Below are positions 43,310-53,443 of a stretch of 64,000 nucleotides of DNA, piece after piece (positions within the stretch are counted from its first letter, which is position 1; every line of letters starts with the position of its first letter). The translations under genes were made by a program, and so were the position numbers. Below the pieces are notes generated by a model. It saw only the letters and a program-made list of their open reading frames with translations. It was not told where the DNA came from and searched no databases. The stretch comes from an uncultured Bacteroidales bacterium (lineage in GTDB: Bacteria > Bacteroidota > Bacteroidia > Bacteroidales > UBA932): NCBI GenBank assembly GCA_945948555.1, contig CAMFBM010000001.1, positions 98,309 through 162,308 on the forward strand, in the 5' to 3' direction.

Positions 43310-46171
43310 TCAGATTCTCAGGTATTGCGAGGTAAAGGTGTCCGCCTTTGAGACGAGATTCTCCGGCGTGCCTGCAAAGACGACCTCTCCTCCATTGTCA
43401 CCTGCATCGGGGCCAAGGTCTATTACCCAGTCAGCCGCCCGGATGACATCGGGATTGTGCTCAACCACGACAATGGAATGTCCTTTGGCGAGAAGTGCGT
43501 CAAATGACTTGAGCAGTTTCTCTACATCATAGAAATGGAGTCCAGTCGTGGGTTCGTCGAAGATGAACAGGATACGCTGCTCCTTGATGCGGGAAGCGGA
43601 GTCTGAGTTCATTGACAGGAAATAGGCCAGCTTAATCCTCTGGCTCTCGCCTCCTGACAATGTGCTGCTGCTCTGGCCTAATTTGATGTAGGACAAACCG
43701 ACATCCACAAGTGGCTGAAGTTTGTCTGCAATTTTCTTTGCAGCTGTCTCGGACTGTCCCCGGAAAAAACAGATGGCTTCCTCTACACTCATATTCAGGA
43801 TGTCATCTATGTTCATTCCCTTGTACCTGACTTCCAAAATTTCAGGTTTGAAACGTTTGCCACCGCAGGATTCGCAAGTCATTGTAACATCGGCCATAAA
43901 CTGCATCCCGATGTGCACAAATCCTTCCCCCTGACATTCAGGGCAGCGTCCTCCGTCCTGATTGAAAGAGAAATGGGAAGGAGTGAATCCGTTCATCCTG
44001 GCGAACTGCTGCTCGGACAGGAGCTTCCTGATGTCGTCATATACCTTGAGGTAGGTCACGGCATTGGAACGGGAACTCTTTCCGATGGGATTCTGGTCAA
44101 CATACTCCACCTGGGTGATTCTGTCCAGATTTCCTCCCAGTTTGCGGAAAGTGCCAGGGGCAGATCCCGTCTGGTTGATGTAACGGTACATCGCAGGATA
44201 GAGTATGTCACCGACAAGAGATGATTTTCCGCTTCCGCTCACCCCTGTCACAACAGTGAGCACGCCAAGAGGGAATACGACATTGATGTCCTTCAGGTTG
44301 TGCTCCATTGCTCCTTCGACCGTGATGCTGTAGGTCCAGGCGCGTTTCTGTCTTGCATATCTGGAGCGTCTGCCGCTAAGGTATTGGAGAGTCAGGGATT
44401 CAGGGAGGGCATCCTCTGCCTTGAGATCATTGACATTCCCTTCATATATGATTCGTCCCCCTTCAATTCCAGCCTTGGGCCCGATGTCGATGAGAAGGTC
44501 TGCCGCACGCATTATTTCCTCATCGTGCTCAACTACCACCACGGTATTTCCTATGTCCCTCAGTTTCTTCAGAACTTTTATCAGCCTGTCCGTGTCACGA
44601 GGATGGAGACCGATACTGGGTTCGTCCAGGATGTAGAGGGAGCCTACGAGGGAACTTCCAAGGGCGGTCACGAGATTGATTCTCTGGCTTTCTCCTCCGG
44701 ACAATGTCTTTGATGCACGATCGAGGGTCAGGTATGACAGTCCGACATCCTTGATGTAATTAAGTCGGGAGCAGATTTCGTCAATCGCCTTTGAGGCTAT
44801 TCTACGCTCCGATTCGGTAAGTTCCAGAGTTCCGAAAAATTCCAGCAGCCGGTCAACGTTCATGGTCAGAAGTTCGTGGATGTTCTTTCCCCCGACCCTG
44901 ACGTACAAGGCTTCCTTCTTCAGTCTGCTTCCTCCGCATTCCCGGCAGACCGTCTTTCCGGAATAGCGGCTCAGCATATATTTATACTGTATTTTGTATT
45001 TGTTTGAATCCACCCAGCGGAAAAATTCATTGAGTCCCACGATGGAATCATCTTCGGTGTCTCCCCTCGCCCCCTCCCAGATAATCCTCCGCTGTTCGGG
45101 GGTAAGATTGTGCCACGGTTCGAAAATCGGGATGCCGTATTTGGCAGCGTTCAGGACAAGACGGTCCTTGAACCACCCCATCTTCTCCCCCCTCCAGCAT
45201 GCGATTGCACCGTCATAGATGCTTTTGCTCTTGTCCGGGACAACAAGGTCTTCGCTGATACCGATAATCTGACCAAGTCCTCCGCAGACAGGACAGGCTC
45301 CGAGGGGGCTGTTGAAACTGAACATATATTCATCTGGCCGGGCGAAAGACATCCCGTCGGCTTCGAAACGGTTCACGAAATATTTCTCCTCAGCCTTTTT
45401 CCCCGGAATTTCAGTACGCACCAGCATTGAACCGTTTCCTTTGTCAAAGGCGGTAGCGACAGAAGAATGCAGACGTGTCCGCAGAGCCTCGGAGACTTCC
45501 TCAGTCAAAGGCGCTGCAGGAATTTTCAGACGGTCAACCAGGAGGCGGAGATTCTCGGGATAATCTCCCCGTTCCGCCATTTTCATCACTTCCTCAATCC
45601 GGAGGGGTCCGTCGGAACTGAAGAATCTGGAATAGCCATCCTCCTTGAGTCTCAGCATCAGTTCCACTTTGTCCTCGCGTTTGTCCCAATCAAGGTCGGA
45701 CAGAAGGTAAACGGAACGTTCGGTGTCACAGGAGGTTTCCTCAAGTAGAAAGCGGATGACATCGGCAACGTCACTGCATTTCACTTCCTGTCCTGAAACG
45801 GGAGAATATGTGCGGCCAATTCTTGCAAATATGATTCTCAGATAATCAAATATCTCGGTGCTGGTCGCAACAGTGGAGCGGGGATTGCGTGTGTTGACCT
45901 TTTGCTCAATGGCGATTGCAGGAGGAATGCCCTCAATGAGATCAACGTCGGGTTTTGACATCCTGCCGAGGAACTGACGGGCGTATGAGGAGATGCTTTC
46001 GGCAAATCTTCTCTGGCCTTCCGCAAACAGGGTGTCGAAGGCAAGGGAGGATTTCCCTGAGCCTGATATGCCGGTTATCACCACGAATTTACCCCGGGGA
46101 ATCTCAAGACTGACATTCTTGAGGTTGTTGACCCTGGCGTTCTTTATTACTATGCTTCCTGCTTCTGACAT
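43310..46171 (-). CDS. uvrA: Excinuclease ABC subunit A
   Basis: A 953-residue DNA-damage sensor of nucleotide excision repair. Two ABC ATPase modules are clear: Walker [15 protein letters not shown] and [13 protein letters not shown], signature LSGGESQRI in both. Zinc-module cysteines are at CPVCGG, CRECGG and CPECQG...CESCGG. The start at 46171 ([20 protein letters not shown]) is preferred; the longer frame to 46294 would run through the promoters of uvrA and tRNA-Asp. Length is as expected. It converges on the FimB-like pair. Confidence 0.95.
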   Translation of the reverse strand: MSEAGSIVIKNARVNNLKNVSLEIPRGKFVVITGISGSGKSSLAFDTLFAEGQRRFAESISSYARQFLGRMSKPDVDLIEGIPPAIAIEQKVNTRNPRSTVATSTEIFDYLRIIFARIGRTYSPVSGQEVKCSDVADVIRFLLEETSCDTERSVYLLSDLDWDKREDKVELMLRLKEDGYSRFFSSDGPLRIEEVMKMAERGDYPENLRLLVDRLKIPAAPLTEEVSEALRTRLHSSVATAFDKGNGSMLVRTEIPGKKAEEKYFVNRFEADGMSFARPDEYMFSFNSPLGACPVCGGLGQIIGISEDLVVPDKSKSIYDGAIACWRGEKMGWFKDRLVLNAAKYGIPIFEPWHNLTPEQRRIIWEGARGDTEDDSIVGLNEFFRWVDSNKYKIQYKYMLSRYSGKTVCRECGGSRLKKEALYVRVGGKNIHELLTMNVDRLLEFFGTLELTESERRIASKAIDEICSRLNYIKDVGLSYLTLDRASKTLSGGESQRINLVTALGSSLVGSLYILDEPSIGLHPRDTDRLIKVLKKLRDIGNTVVVVEHDEEIMRAADLLIDIGPKAGIEGGRIIYEGNVNDLKAEDALPESLTLQYLSGRRSRYARQKRAWTYSITVEGAMEHNLKDINVVFPLGVLTVVTGVSGSGKSSLVGDILYPAMYRYINQTGSAPGTFRKLGGNLDRITQVEYVDQNPIGKSSRSNAVTYLKVYDDIRKLLSEQQFARMNGFTPSHFSFNQDGGRCPECQGEGFVHIGMQFMADVTMTCESCGGKRFKPEILEVRYKGMNIDDILNMSVEEAICFFRGQSETAAKKIADKLQPLVDVGLSYIKLGQSSSTLSGGESQRIKLAYFLSMNSDSASRIKEQRILFIFDEPTTGLHFYDVEKLLKSFDALLAKGHSIVVVEHNPDVIRAADWVIDLGPDAGDNGGEVVFAGTPENLVSKADTFTSQYLRI

Positions 46172-46193
46172 AACCGCTATTAAAAATAGGATG

Positions 46194-46201
46194 CAAAGAT
46201 A
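46194..46201 (-). promoter_or_regulatory. Candidate -7 element for uvrA
   Basis: TATCTTTG on the minus strand, 23 bases before the ATG at 46171. No -33 TTTG at the usual spacing. It supports the shorter uvrA start. Confidence 0.5.
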
Positions 46202-46239
46202 TCTATTTTTGCTGTTTGTTGAAAATTCATTCAAATAAT

Positions 46240-46270
46240 TTTGCAAGTATGAAAATTTGCCGTATATTTG
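46240..46270 (+). promoter_or_regulatory. Promoter of tRNA-Asp
   Basis: TTTG (46240-46243) and TATATTTG (46263-46270) are exactly 19 bases apart. The tRNA begins 47 bases after the -7 element, leaving a short 5' leader. Confidence 0.8.
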
Positions 46271-46317
46271 CATCCGCTTTCGATGAGAGAGCACTAAAAA
46301 AGTCCTTTTAAAATCTT

Positions 46318-46391
46318 GGTGCGGTAGTTCAGCTGGTTAGAATACGGGCCTGTCACGCCCGGGGTCGCGGGTTCGAGTCCCGTCCGCACCG
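46318..46391 (+). tRNA. tRNA-Asp (GTC)
   Basis: A 74-base cloverleaf. Acceptor GGTGCGG/CCGCACC, anticodon stem CGGGC/GCCCG with loop CTGTCAC and anticodon GTC, T arm GCGGG-TTCGAGT-CCCGT. CCA is not encoded. Its T arm is repeated in direct and inverted form downstream. Confidence 0.96.
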
Positions 46392-46394
46392 CAA

Positions 46395-46426
46395 AGCCTT
46401 CCCAAAATCGGGAAGGCTCTTTTTTT
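46395..46426 (+). terminator. Rho-independent terminator of tRNA-Asp
   Basis: Perfect 9-bp stem AGCCTTCCC/GGGAAGGCT with loop AAAATC, followed by CTTTTTTT. Confidence 0.88.
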
Positions 46427-46553
46427 GCACGACATTCCTTAAACAGCTCGAACCCGCGACCCCGGTCCTCCCCTATGGGGAGGTAAGGAGGGGGCAATAA
46501 AACAGCCGCGATACCCGCGCGCAGCGCGGGTTCGAGTCCCTTCCGCACCGCAA

Positions 46554-46586
46554 AGCCTTCCCAAAATCGGGGAGGCTCTTTTTTTT
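46554..46586 (+). terminator. Second, duplicated terminator
   Basis: Stem AGCCTTCCC/GGGGAGGCT (one T-G pair) with loop AAAATC, then CTTTTTTTT. It is the duplicate of the tRNA-Asp terminator, 159 bases downstream. Confidence 0.75.
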
Positions 46587-46679
46587 GCACGACATCCCAT
46601 ATACAGCTCGAACCCGCGACCCCGGCCCTCCCCTTGGGGAGGAATGAGGGGCAATCAACTGAGTCAGGGAAGCACCGGA

Positions 46680-47612
46680 TCAATCCACAATCACCTTGCA
46701 GACGAAAGTGGCAGGGCCCGTGAGCCAGACATCCTTTGCGCCATCGGGAGTTGGAATGAAATCGACGGCTAGGGAATCCCTCAGAGCACGAATTCTGACA
46801 TTCACTCTTCCTGCAACTGAACCGTCTGAAGACGAAAGGATGCGCTCCCGGGAATCAGACTGTTCAGAAAGCAGATGCCAGAAGACAATGGCAGAGGCAG
46901 TTATTCCTGTACCACAGGCAAATGTCTCATCCTCAACACCTTTCTCATAGGTCCTGACATTGAGGACATCACCTGAAGGTTCAATGAAATTCACATTTGT
47001 GCCTATAGGGGCAAATTCCTTCAGATAACGGATGTGGCGTCCCTCGCCAAAGACATCGTATTCCGGAAGGTTGCCGACCTGTCTGACAAAATGCCTTGTC
47101 CCCGTGTCAAGAAAGAAACCGGAAAGGTCCGGATAGGGGGTAATCCCGCTTACATCCTTCATTTTCAGCCTGACAGTCTTTGATTTTTCCTTTTCAATAA
47201 GGACATCCGCACTATGCAGGCCATCTGCGGCAATGAAGTCAAAATGCGTTATTCCAAGATCTGCGGCAAAAGCGACAATACACCGTCCTCCGTTCCCGCA
47301 CATCATCCCTCCTGAGCCGTCCGAATTGAAATACACCATACGAAAGTCGGGAGCCTTTCCACCGGAAGGAAGATTTCCTGCATCGGCACCTTCTGCTTCG
47401 GAGACACTCTCAAGAAGCATAAGTCCGTCCGCACCAATTCCATAACGACGGTCGCACAAGGAGGAGATTGCGACACGATGACCGGTTGTATTCCCCGTAA
47501 CCGGGTCCGTTTCGTGAAACACCAGCACACCTGCTTCGACAGATATGTGTGAGTCGCGGTTGTCCGCAATCAGGAAATCATTCCCGGCACCTTGATATTT
47601 GTACAGTTCCAT
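46680..47612 (-). CDS. dapF: Diaminopimelate epimerase
   Basis: A 310-residue PLP-independent epimerase converting LL- to meso-diaminopimelate for lysine and peptidoglycan. The two catalytic cysteines are in MMCGNGGRC and FACGTGITA. The start at 47612 (MELYKYQGAGNDFLIAD) is the standard N-terminus; the longer frame enters the LolA-like gene. It is slightly longer than the E. coli enzyme because of an insertion around residues 75-90. It is 13 bases after the LolA-like gene. Confidence 0.95.
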   Translation of the reverse strand: MELYKYQGAGNDFLIADNRDSHISVEAGVLVFHETDPVTGNTTGHRVAISSLCDRRYGIGADGLMLLESVSEAEGADAGNLPSGGKAPDFRMVYFNSDGSGGMMCGNGGRCIVAFAADLGITHFDFIAADGLHSADVLIEKEKSKTVRLKMKDVSGITPYPDLSGFFLDTGTRHFVRQVGNLPEYDVFGEGRHIRYLKEFAPIGTNVNFIEPSGDVLNVRTYEKGVEDETFACGTGITASAIVFWHLLSEQSDSRERILSSSDGSVAGRVNVRIRALRDSLAVDFIPTPDGAKDVWLTGPATFVCKVIVD

Positions 47613-47625
47613 ATATAAATCTTGA

Positions 47626-48306
47626 TTATCGCAAATCGGTGACAATCCATTCAGCAGGGAATGCCGGCGGCGTGAAAAAGGATGCATCCCTGAATTCCGA
47701 GACGGTCAACCCTGAAATGAAGAAAGTCGCAGACACATTGTCTGCCGATAACATTCGCCCCCCGAGCAGTTCAACCCCCTTTGAATCAAAGAAAAGTTCA
47801 AGGGATTGCACACCGGATTTCGAAAGGGGCCTCAACAGGAACACCTGCGAGGACTGGGAGGAAAACGTGCCGGAGCGCGGAACAGGCTCCCAGGAGAAAT
47901 GACCTGAAATGTCCGCAAGAATGAGCGCAGGGTTCACCAGCACATCCTCCGAGACGGTTTCAATGACCACTTCCTTTGATGTTCTGTCGGCAGTCCAGAT
48001 GGAAGAGCCATCGCACCAGACTTCAAGACCGTTGCCTTGAAGGTGGTACGCCCCTCCCTGAAAACAAAGAGTACCCTCGCCGACAAGCTTCCCCGACTGA
48101 GCGGATCCGGATGTCATTACAAATGAATAGCTGAATGAGGCACATCCGGAAGCAATTCTGGAGGCGAACGCAGACAGGATGTCACCGGACGGGTTCCGGC
48201 TTGCAATGAAAGCCGTTCTGGCGGGACCGGCACAATACCCGGAAGGAGTCAGGCCCAGGACAAGAGCGGAGCAAACCGCCAGAAGGACACAAAGCAGGCG
48301 TTTCAT
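47626..48306 (-). CDS. LolA-like outer-membrane lipoprotein carrier protein
   Basis: A 226-residue periplasmic protein with signal peptide MKRLLCVLLAVCSALVLGL and a LolA-like half-open barrel: SYSFVMTSGSAQSGKLVGEGTLCFQGGAYHLQGNGLEVWCDGSSIWT follows the LolA pattern of F..G.L...G..r....GL....DG...W. It lies 2 bases after ftsK, the order usual in Bacteroidetes. It is predicted to ferry lipoproteins across the periplasm. Confidence 0.82.
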   Translation of the reverse strand: MKRLLCVLLAVCSALVLGLTPSGYCAGPARTAFIASRNPSGDILSAFASRIASGCASFSYSFVMTSGSAQSGKLVGEGTLCFQGGAYHLQGNGLEVWCDGSSIWTADRTSKEVVIETVSEDVLVNPALILADISGHFSWEPVPRSGTFSSQSSQVFLLRPLSKSGVQSLELFFDSKGVELLGGRMLSADNVSATFFISGLTVSEFRDASFFTPPAFPAEWIVTDLR

Positions 48307-48308
48307 GA

Positions 48309-50948
48309 TTACTGAGGCATAAAAGCATCCAGGATGCCCCTGAGTTCCTCCAGGTCCTTGACGAGAACCTGGCGCGGTTTCGAGCCCTCCTGAGGGCCGA
48401 CAATACCCGCCGCCTCCAACTGATCCATCACACGGCCAGCCCTCGCGAATCCCATTCCGAGTTTCCTCTGGAGGGTGGAAGTAGAGCCTTTCTGGTCAAT
48501 CACCACCATTTCCGCAGCTGTTCTGAACGACTCGTCCAGATTGGACATATCAACCATTCCCTGGCCTTCCTCCCCTCCCTCGGCAGAATCAGTAGAAGGC
48601 AGGTAATAAGGAGTGTTGTAACATTGCTTGTAGCCGGTCTGGCTGCCGATGAAATCTGTTATCCTGCATATCTCATCCATCTCTATCAGGGCACACTGGA
48701 CTCGCTCCATCTCCACGCCGGCATAATAGAGCATGTCTCCCCTGCCTATGAGTTTCTCCGCACCCGGGCTGTCAAGGATGGTCTTGGAGTCCACGCTAGC
48801 GATTGTCCTGAAGGCGATACGTGTCGGGAAGTTGGTCTTGATACTGCCCGTAATCACGTCCACGGAAGGTCTCTGGGTAGCAATGATGACGTGGATTCCC
48901 GCAGCCCTGCCCTTCTGGGCAAGACGGATTATGGATGTAGAGATGCTTCTTGCAGTCGCCTTTGCCTCCGGAGCCGCGCCCTGGGACATTATCAGGTCGG
49001 AGAACTCGTCTATGACGACCACGATGTAAGGCAGGAAGCGATGTCCCTCGTTGGGATTCAGAAAACGAGACTTGTATTTCTCGTTGTAAAGCTTGACATT
49101 GTTCGCTGAAGTGCGGCTCATCAGTTCGTACCTGTCGTCCATCTCTATGCAGAGCGACCTGAGAATCTGCTCAGCCTGTTTCGCCTGCTTGACAATTGCC
49201 GACGCCATCTCGTCCTTTTCGCTGGATGCTGTAGGAAGGACTGCAAGGTAATGTTTGAGCAGCTTGGCATAGGCATTGAACTCGACCATCTTAGGGTCGA
49301 TGAAGACAAGCTTCAGTTCCGAAGGATGCTTGGCGTACAGAAGGGACGCGATGATTACATTCAGTCCCACAGACTTACCCTGCTTGGTCGCACCGGCAAC
49401 AAGCAGATGCGGGGCATCAGCGAGGTCAAAGGTCTTGACCTTCTGGGTGATTGTGTAGCCGATTGCTATCGGGAGTTCGTACTTCGTGTTCCGGAAGGCA
49501 TCGTCGTTGAGCATCGACTTGAGAGGGACGATGGAAGACCTGTCGTTAGGGACCTCAATCCCGACGGAATCCGCGAGAGTTACCACACGGACACCCTTCA
49601 CACCGAGTGCGACTGCAATGTCCTCCTCCCTGCTCTTTATGGTGGAAATCCTGACTCCCGGAGCAGGCACCACCCGGTAGAGGGTGACGGTCGGTCCCAC
49701 ACAGGCGGAAACCTTGTCTATCTGTATCTTGTAATTCTGGAGCGTGACCCTGATCTTGGCATTGTTGCGTTCCAGTTCCTCAGGAGACACCTCATGCCTT
49801 CCTGATGAATAGTCCTTCAGCAAATCCAGCGGAGGGAACACATATTTTGAAAGTTCATCCCTGACATCTATCCTCGGGAGTTCCTTCTTCACATCCGTGC
49901 TGAATCCATCGCCCTTGATTATCTCCAGAGAGGAATCAGCAGGCAGATTCCTGACACCCGACGGTTGCGATCCGCGGTCTTCAGGAAGCTCCGGCAAATC
50001 GTCCGAAGGCAATTCATTCTCAGGCAATTCATTCTCAGGCAGATCGTCCCCGGGAAAATCATCCGCCGTAAAATTCCCGGCATCGGCCAGCCCTGTCTGC
50101 GGCAGGACATCCCCTTCATAGGATTCCTCGGAAACACCGGTCTCCTGATCCGGAAGTGTCTCAGAATCAAGTCCCTGAAATTCCTCAGAATCAAGATTAC
50201 GGGTTTCCTCCGCACCGGAATCCGGGACAACCGATCCATCGGCAGAGGAGCCACCATCAGCCATTGACTGATCAGACTCAACGGAATCCTCATTCCTCCT
50301 GCCATAACTGTCTCCCAATTCTGAAAACCACCTGGAAAACCTTGCACTCGCGAAAACGAGCCAGACCATCATCAGCACCACAAGAAGAACCCCGGGCATA
50401 ACGGGTCCCATCAGGGCAACAGAAAGGGAAACGACCTCCGCCCCGCAGTCACCTCCGAGCCCTCCCCCGAAAAAGAGGTCATCACAGAATCTTGAACAGA
50501 CATACGAAAGAATCACGGAAGACAGGCAGGCCCCTGTCAGGGTCAGGACTACAGCCCTCAGAAACCTGACAGGACGATTCTTGAAGAAAAGCCTGACAAA
50601 AACAGTCCACAGGAGAAAAATCAGTGCAAAAGACCCGAATCCGAAGCACCTGCAGACAAGGAACCGGCTCCAGCGGAATCCGATGGAACCTCCCCAGTTT
50701 TCCACCTTCGCCCCCTTCGGAAGCAACCCATCTGCAGACAGCAGACTTGAATCGGCCTCCCAGGTAAACAGGTATGAAATGACGGAAATCAGAGTGAAGA
50801 CAGTGAATGCTCCCACGACCAGACCGGTGATTTTCCTGATTCTTGTCCTGGTTTCCTCACCAAGATTCATCCAAATCTTTTTTCCGCGCATTCCGACAGA
50901 AGCAGCGGAAGCCTTTTTTGACTCCTTCTTGTTTTCTTTCTTAGGCAT
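48309..50948 (-). CDS. ftsK: DNA translocase FtsK/SpoIIIE
   Basis: An 879-residue divisome DNA pump. Four N-terminal membrane segments (about residues 35-215) are followed by a disordered acidic linker of about 150 residues containing 5-residue repeats such as ENELP and DDLPE. The motor domain has Walker A GATKQGKSVG and Walker B VVVIDEFSDLI. A C-terminal winged-helix gamma domain (STSTLQRKLGMGFARAGRVMD) reads KOPS-like polarity signals. It segregates chromosome termini during division. Length is normal for the phylum. Confidence 0.95.
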   Translation of the reverse strand: MPKKENKKESKKASAASVGMRGKKIWMNLGEETRTRIRKITGLVVGAFTVFTLISVISYLFTWEADSSLLSADGLLPKGAKVENWGGSIGFRWSRFLVCRCFGFGSFALIFLLWTVFVRLFFKNRPVRFLRAVVLTLTGACLSSVILSYVCSRFCDDLFFGGGLGGDCGAEVVSLSVALMGPVMPGVLLVVLMMVWLVFASARFSRWFSELGDSYGRRNEDSVESDQSMADGGSSADGSVVPDSGAEETRNLDSEEFQGLDSETLPDQETGVSEESYEGDVLPQTGLADAGNFTADDFPGDDLPENELPENELPSDDLPELPEDRGSQPSGVRNLPADSSLEIIKGDGFSTDVKKELPRIDVRDELSKYVFPPLDLLKDYSSGRHEVSPEELERNNAKIRVTLQNYKIQIDKVSACVGPTVTLYRVVPAPGVRISTIKSREEDIAVALGVKGVRVVTLADSVGIEVPNDRSSIVPLKSMLNDDAFRNTKYELPIAIGYTITQKVKTFDLADAPHLLVAGATKQGKSVGLNVIIASLLYAKHPSELKLVFIDPKMVEFNAYAKLLKHYLAVLPTASSEKDEMASAIVKQAKQAEQILRSLCIEMDDRYELMSRTSANNVKLYNEKYKSRFLNPNEGHRFLPYIVVVIDEFSDLIMSQGAAPEAKATARSISTSIIRLAQKGRAAGIHVIIATQRPSVDVITGSIKTNFPTRIAFRTIASVDSKTILDSPGAEKLIGRGDMLYYAGVEMERVQCALIEMDEICRITDFIGSQTGYKQCYNTPYYLPSTDSAEGGEEGQGMVDMSNLDESFRTAAEMVVIDQKGSTSTLQRKLGMGFARAGRVMDQLEAAGIVGPQEGSKPRQVLVKDLEELRGILDAFMPQ
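50008..50052. repeat. 15-bp tandem repeat in the ftsK linker
   Basis: GGCAATTCATTCTCA occurs at 50008-50022 and 50023-50037, with a degenerate third copy to 50052. On the coding strand it encodes repeated acidic five-residue units in the disordered linker. Confidence 0.6.
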
Positions 50949-50991
50949 ATATGATTCTCCTTCCGTTCCCCAATAAGAAATTCACAGCAAA

Positions 50992-51675
50992 TTACTTGTG
51001 ATTGTTCCTCTGTCCTCCGTTCATACGGTTGTTGCGGTAATACCCGCCACGCCCCCTCTGCTGGTTCTGACCGTAACCCGGACGGTTGAAGGAAGAATCG
51101 GAAGAAACTTTTGTCAGACGGAGCCCTTCCGGTACGGTAATCCTGCCATCCGAAAGTTTTTCAATGTCCTGGAATATGGTTTCGTCCGACACGGAATCCT
51201 TGTTCCAGATGAGATACTGCTGCCTCATATATATTGCAAGAGAGCGGATCATAGCCGTCTTCACCTCACCGTCCTCCTTACTGGCGACAAGGTCGATCAT
51301 ATTTTCTATGTTCCTGCCGTAATGATAAGCCTTGACAGGAGTCTTGTTTACCTGTATGACAGCAGGAGGATTGTCCAAAGTCTCCCTTGAAGGAATAGGA
51401 TATGGAGAATCCACATCAAGGTCGAAATCGGAAATGATGAACAGATGGTCCCAGAGTTTCTGCTCATAGTTCTCCTGAAGATGCACCTGAGGGTTGAGTA
51501 TTTCCATAACCTTGACGACCGCCCTCGCCTGCTCGTTCCTCTTGTCCCTGTCCGGTATGGATCTGAGATATTCTATCATCTTCTGCACGTTCCTGCCGTA
51601 CTCAGGCAGTCTCAAACTTTTTCTCTCAGTATTATATAACAGCTTGCAGCCGTTCTGATCATATTCCAAACCCAT
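50992..51675 (-). CDS. DUF4290 domain-containing protein
   Basis: A 227-residue protein. The N-terminal ~180 residues match DUF4290, with LPEYGRNVQKMIEYL and the related YHYGRNIENMIDLV, giving two copies of a YGRNxxxMI motif. The C-terminal tail is low-complexity and rich in Gly, Arg and Asn (QQRGRGGYYRNNRMNGG), as in RNA-binding tails. The family is conserved in Bacteroidetes but has no known function. It has its own promoter and may be followed by ftsK in the same transcript. Confidence 0.9.
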   Translation of the reverse strand: MGLEYDQNGCKLLYNTERKSLRLPEYGRNVQKMIEYLRSIPDRDKRNEQARAVVKVMEILNPQVHLQENYEQKLWDHLFIISDFDLDVDSPYPIPSRETLDNPPAVIQVNKTPVKAYHYGRNIENMIDLVASKEDGEVKTAMIRSLAIYMRQQYLIWNKDSVSDETIFQDIEKLSDGRITVPEGLRLTKVSSDSSFNRPGYGQNQQRGRGGYYRNNRMNGGQRNNHK

Positions 51676-51704
51676 AATGTAATATCAACTTTATATGTAA
51701 CCTG

Positions 51705-51735
51705 CAAATATACTAATATCTCCCCAATTATCAAT
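51705..51735 (-). promoter_or_regulatory. Promoter of the DUF4290 gene
   Basis: On the minus strand ATTG (51732-51735) and TATATTTG (51705-51712) are 19 bases apart; the -33 has one mismatch. The ATG is 30 bases downstream. Confidence 0.6.
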
Positions 51736-53095
51736 TTTTGAAACTGTGAATAGGAGCGGGAATGCTGCCTCCGCGGGATATGAATTCCTCACACCCGAAT
51801 CTGCTGACAGGCATTACCGGAGCCCTTCCGAGCAGCCCTCCAAGTTCGATGCTGTCACCTACATCCTTGCCGACAACCGGAAGGATGCGTACGGCAGTGG
51901 TTTTCTGGTTGACCATCCCGATTGCAGCCTCGTCGGCTATGATTCCGGAGATTGTGGCGGCCGAAGTCGTCCCCGGAATGGCAATCATATCCAGCCCCAC
52001 GGAGCAGACACAGGTCATGGCCTCCAGTTTCTCGATGGTGAGTGCCCCGCATTCCGCAGCGGCAATCATCCCGGAATCCTCGCTGACCGGAATGAACGCC
52101 CCGCTGAGCCCTCCCACATACGAAGATGCCATCACACCCCCCTTCTTCACCTGATCATTGAGCAGGGCAAGTGCGGCAGTTGTTCCGGGAGCTCCGCATT
52201 TCTCGATTCCCATAGCCTCGATTATGTCGGCCACGCTGTCACCTATTGCAGGAGTCGGGGCAAGGGAAAGGTCAATGATGCCGAACTGCACCCCAAGCCT
52301 GTTGGCAGCCTCCTGCGCCACCATCTGTCCCACACGGGTGATTTTGAAGGCGGTCTTCTTGATTGTGTCACAGAGAACCTGGAAAGAAGCGCCCCTGCAT
52401 TTCTCCAGGGCGGCCTTCACGACACCCGGTCCGGAGACACCGACATTGATGACCACGTCCGGCTGGGTCACACCGAGAAAGGCTCCCGCCATGAAAGGGT
52501 TGTCATCGGGAGCATTGCACAGGACCACCAGTTTGGCACATCCGATGCAGTCCCTGTCCTTTGTCCTCTGGGCAGTCCTCTTCACAATTTCTCCCATCAG
52601 CTGAACTGCATCCATATTGATTCCGGTCTTTGTAGATCCGACATTCACACTCGCGCACACGTTGTCAGTGACTGCAAGGGCCTCCGGGAGCGATTCCATC
52701 AGAAGCCTGTCACTCGGGGTAACCCCTTTGGAGACGATTGCCGAGAAACCTCCCAGGAAGTTGACCCCCAATTCCTTGGCTGTCCTGTCAAGAGTGACGC
52801 AGATGCGGACGAAATCCTCCGGGGTGCGGCAGCAGGATGCCCCTATCAGAGAAATCGGAGTAACGGAAATGCGCTTGTTTATGATGGGAATCCCGAACTC
52901 CCGCGAAATCCGGTCGGCTGTAGGAGCCAGCTGGCCGGCGCATCTTTTCAATTTCTCCCCGATTTTGCGGCAAGTCTCGTCCAGATTGTCGCTCACGCAG
53001 TCAAAAAGGCTGATCCCCATCGTGACGGTCCTCACGTCGAGGTTCTCGTGGAGGATCATTTCATTGGTCTCGAAGACCTCCTCAATGTTTATCAT
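51731..53095 (-). CDS. PFL family protein (UPF0210/DUF711)
   Basis: A 454-residue protein of the PFL/UPF0210 family, whose fold resembles pyruvate-formate lyase but which lacks a proven reaction. Features are [14 protein letters not shown] at the N-terminus, [28 protein letters not shown] and [24 protein letters not shown]. It is paired, as in other bacteria, with an upstream ACT-domain gene 31 bases away. A regulated amino acid-related enzyme is plausible. Confidence 0.93.
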   Translation of the reverse strand: MINIEEVFETNEMILHENLDVRTVTMGISLFDCVSDNLDETCRKIGEKLKRCAGQLAPTADRISREFGIPIINKRISVTPISLIGASCCRTPEDFVRICVTLDRTAKELGVNFLGGFSAIVSKGVTPSDRLLMESLPEALAVTDNVCASVNVGSTKTGINMDAVQLMGEIVKRTAQRTKDRDCIGCAKLVVLCNAPDDNPFMAGAFLGVTQPDVVINVGVSGPGVVKAALEKCRGASFQVLCDTIKKTAFKITRVGQMVAQEAANRLGVQFGIIDLSLAPTPAIGDSVADIIEAMGIEKCGAPGTTAALALLNDQVKKGGVMASSYVGGLSGAFIPVSEDSGMIAAAECGALTIEKLEAMTCVCSVGLDMIAIPGTTSAATISGIIADEAAIGMVNQKTTAVRILPVVGKDVGDSIELGGLLGRAPVMPVSRFGCEEFISRGGSIPAPIHSFKN

Positions 53096-53126
53096 AACTA
53101 CTCAAGTTTCGCAAGGTAAAAGTCCC

Positions 53127-53399
53127 TCAGATTCTGTGCATCATATTGAAAATCTCCTCCTTCTGGCACCTGATGTCCACGCCGATTTCCGCAGAAAGCG
53201 CCTTCAGTCCGTCGGTGAATTCCTCGTACGGGATATCGGAGCGGTCGGTGTCAACGATCATCATCATATTGAATATGCCCATCCTGATTGTCTGCGAGAT
53301 GTCAAGTATGTTCGCATTGTGCCTGTAAGCGAAAGTGCTGATTTTGGCGATGATTCCCGTTGTGTCCCTTCCCACCACGGTAATTACTGTCTTGTTCAT
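53127..53399 (-). CDS. ACT domain-containing protein (UPF0237)
   Basis: A 90-residue single ACT domain: KTVITVVGRDTTGIIAKIS followed by an interrupted beta-alpha-beta repeat. It begins with the GRDTTGIIAKIS loop typical of the UPF0237 proteins that stand next to PFL genes. It probably binds an amino acid and controls the PFL partner, although this has not been shown. The upstream spacer is A/T-rich. Confidence 0.93.
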   Translation of the reverse strand: MNKTVITVVGRDTTGIIAKISTFAYRHNANILDISQTIRMGIFNMMMIVDTDRSDIPYEEFTDGLKALSAEIGVDIRCQKEEIFNMMHRI

Positions 53400-53443
53400 T
53401 GTATCTAATTTATTATATTAAATATAATATACATTATATTCTT

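Larger units (their letters stand above)
46364..46660. repeat. Degenerate tandem duplication of the tRNA-Asp 3' half and terminator, period 159 bp
   Basis: The block from the T arm of tRNA-Asp through its terminator and about 70 bases beyond (about 46364-46500) recurs at about 46524-46657 with high similarity. In both copies the reverse complement of the T arm (CTCGAACCCGCGACCCC, 46447-46463 and 46607-46623) lies behind the terminator, so direct and inverted tRNA fragments alternate. The second copy lacks the 5' tRNA half and cannot make a tRNA. This stretch contains no protein gene. Confidence 0.8.

Noticed and set aside
43310..46294. Longer uvrA start at 46294
   Set aside because: The extra 41 residues run through both the uvrA and tRNA-Asp promoters and do not resemble the family.
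46524..46550. A possible second tRNA
   Set aside because: Only the T arm and acceptor 3' strand are present; no 5' half or anticodon arm precedes it.
46294..46683. Open frame on the minus strand over the tRNA-Asp region
   Set aside because: It reads through the tRNA, its terminator and the duplicated fragments and is a by-product of those repeats.
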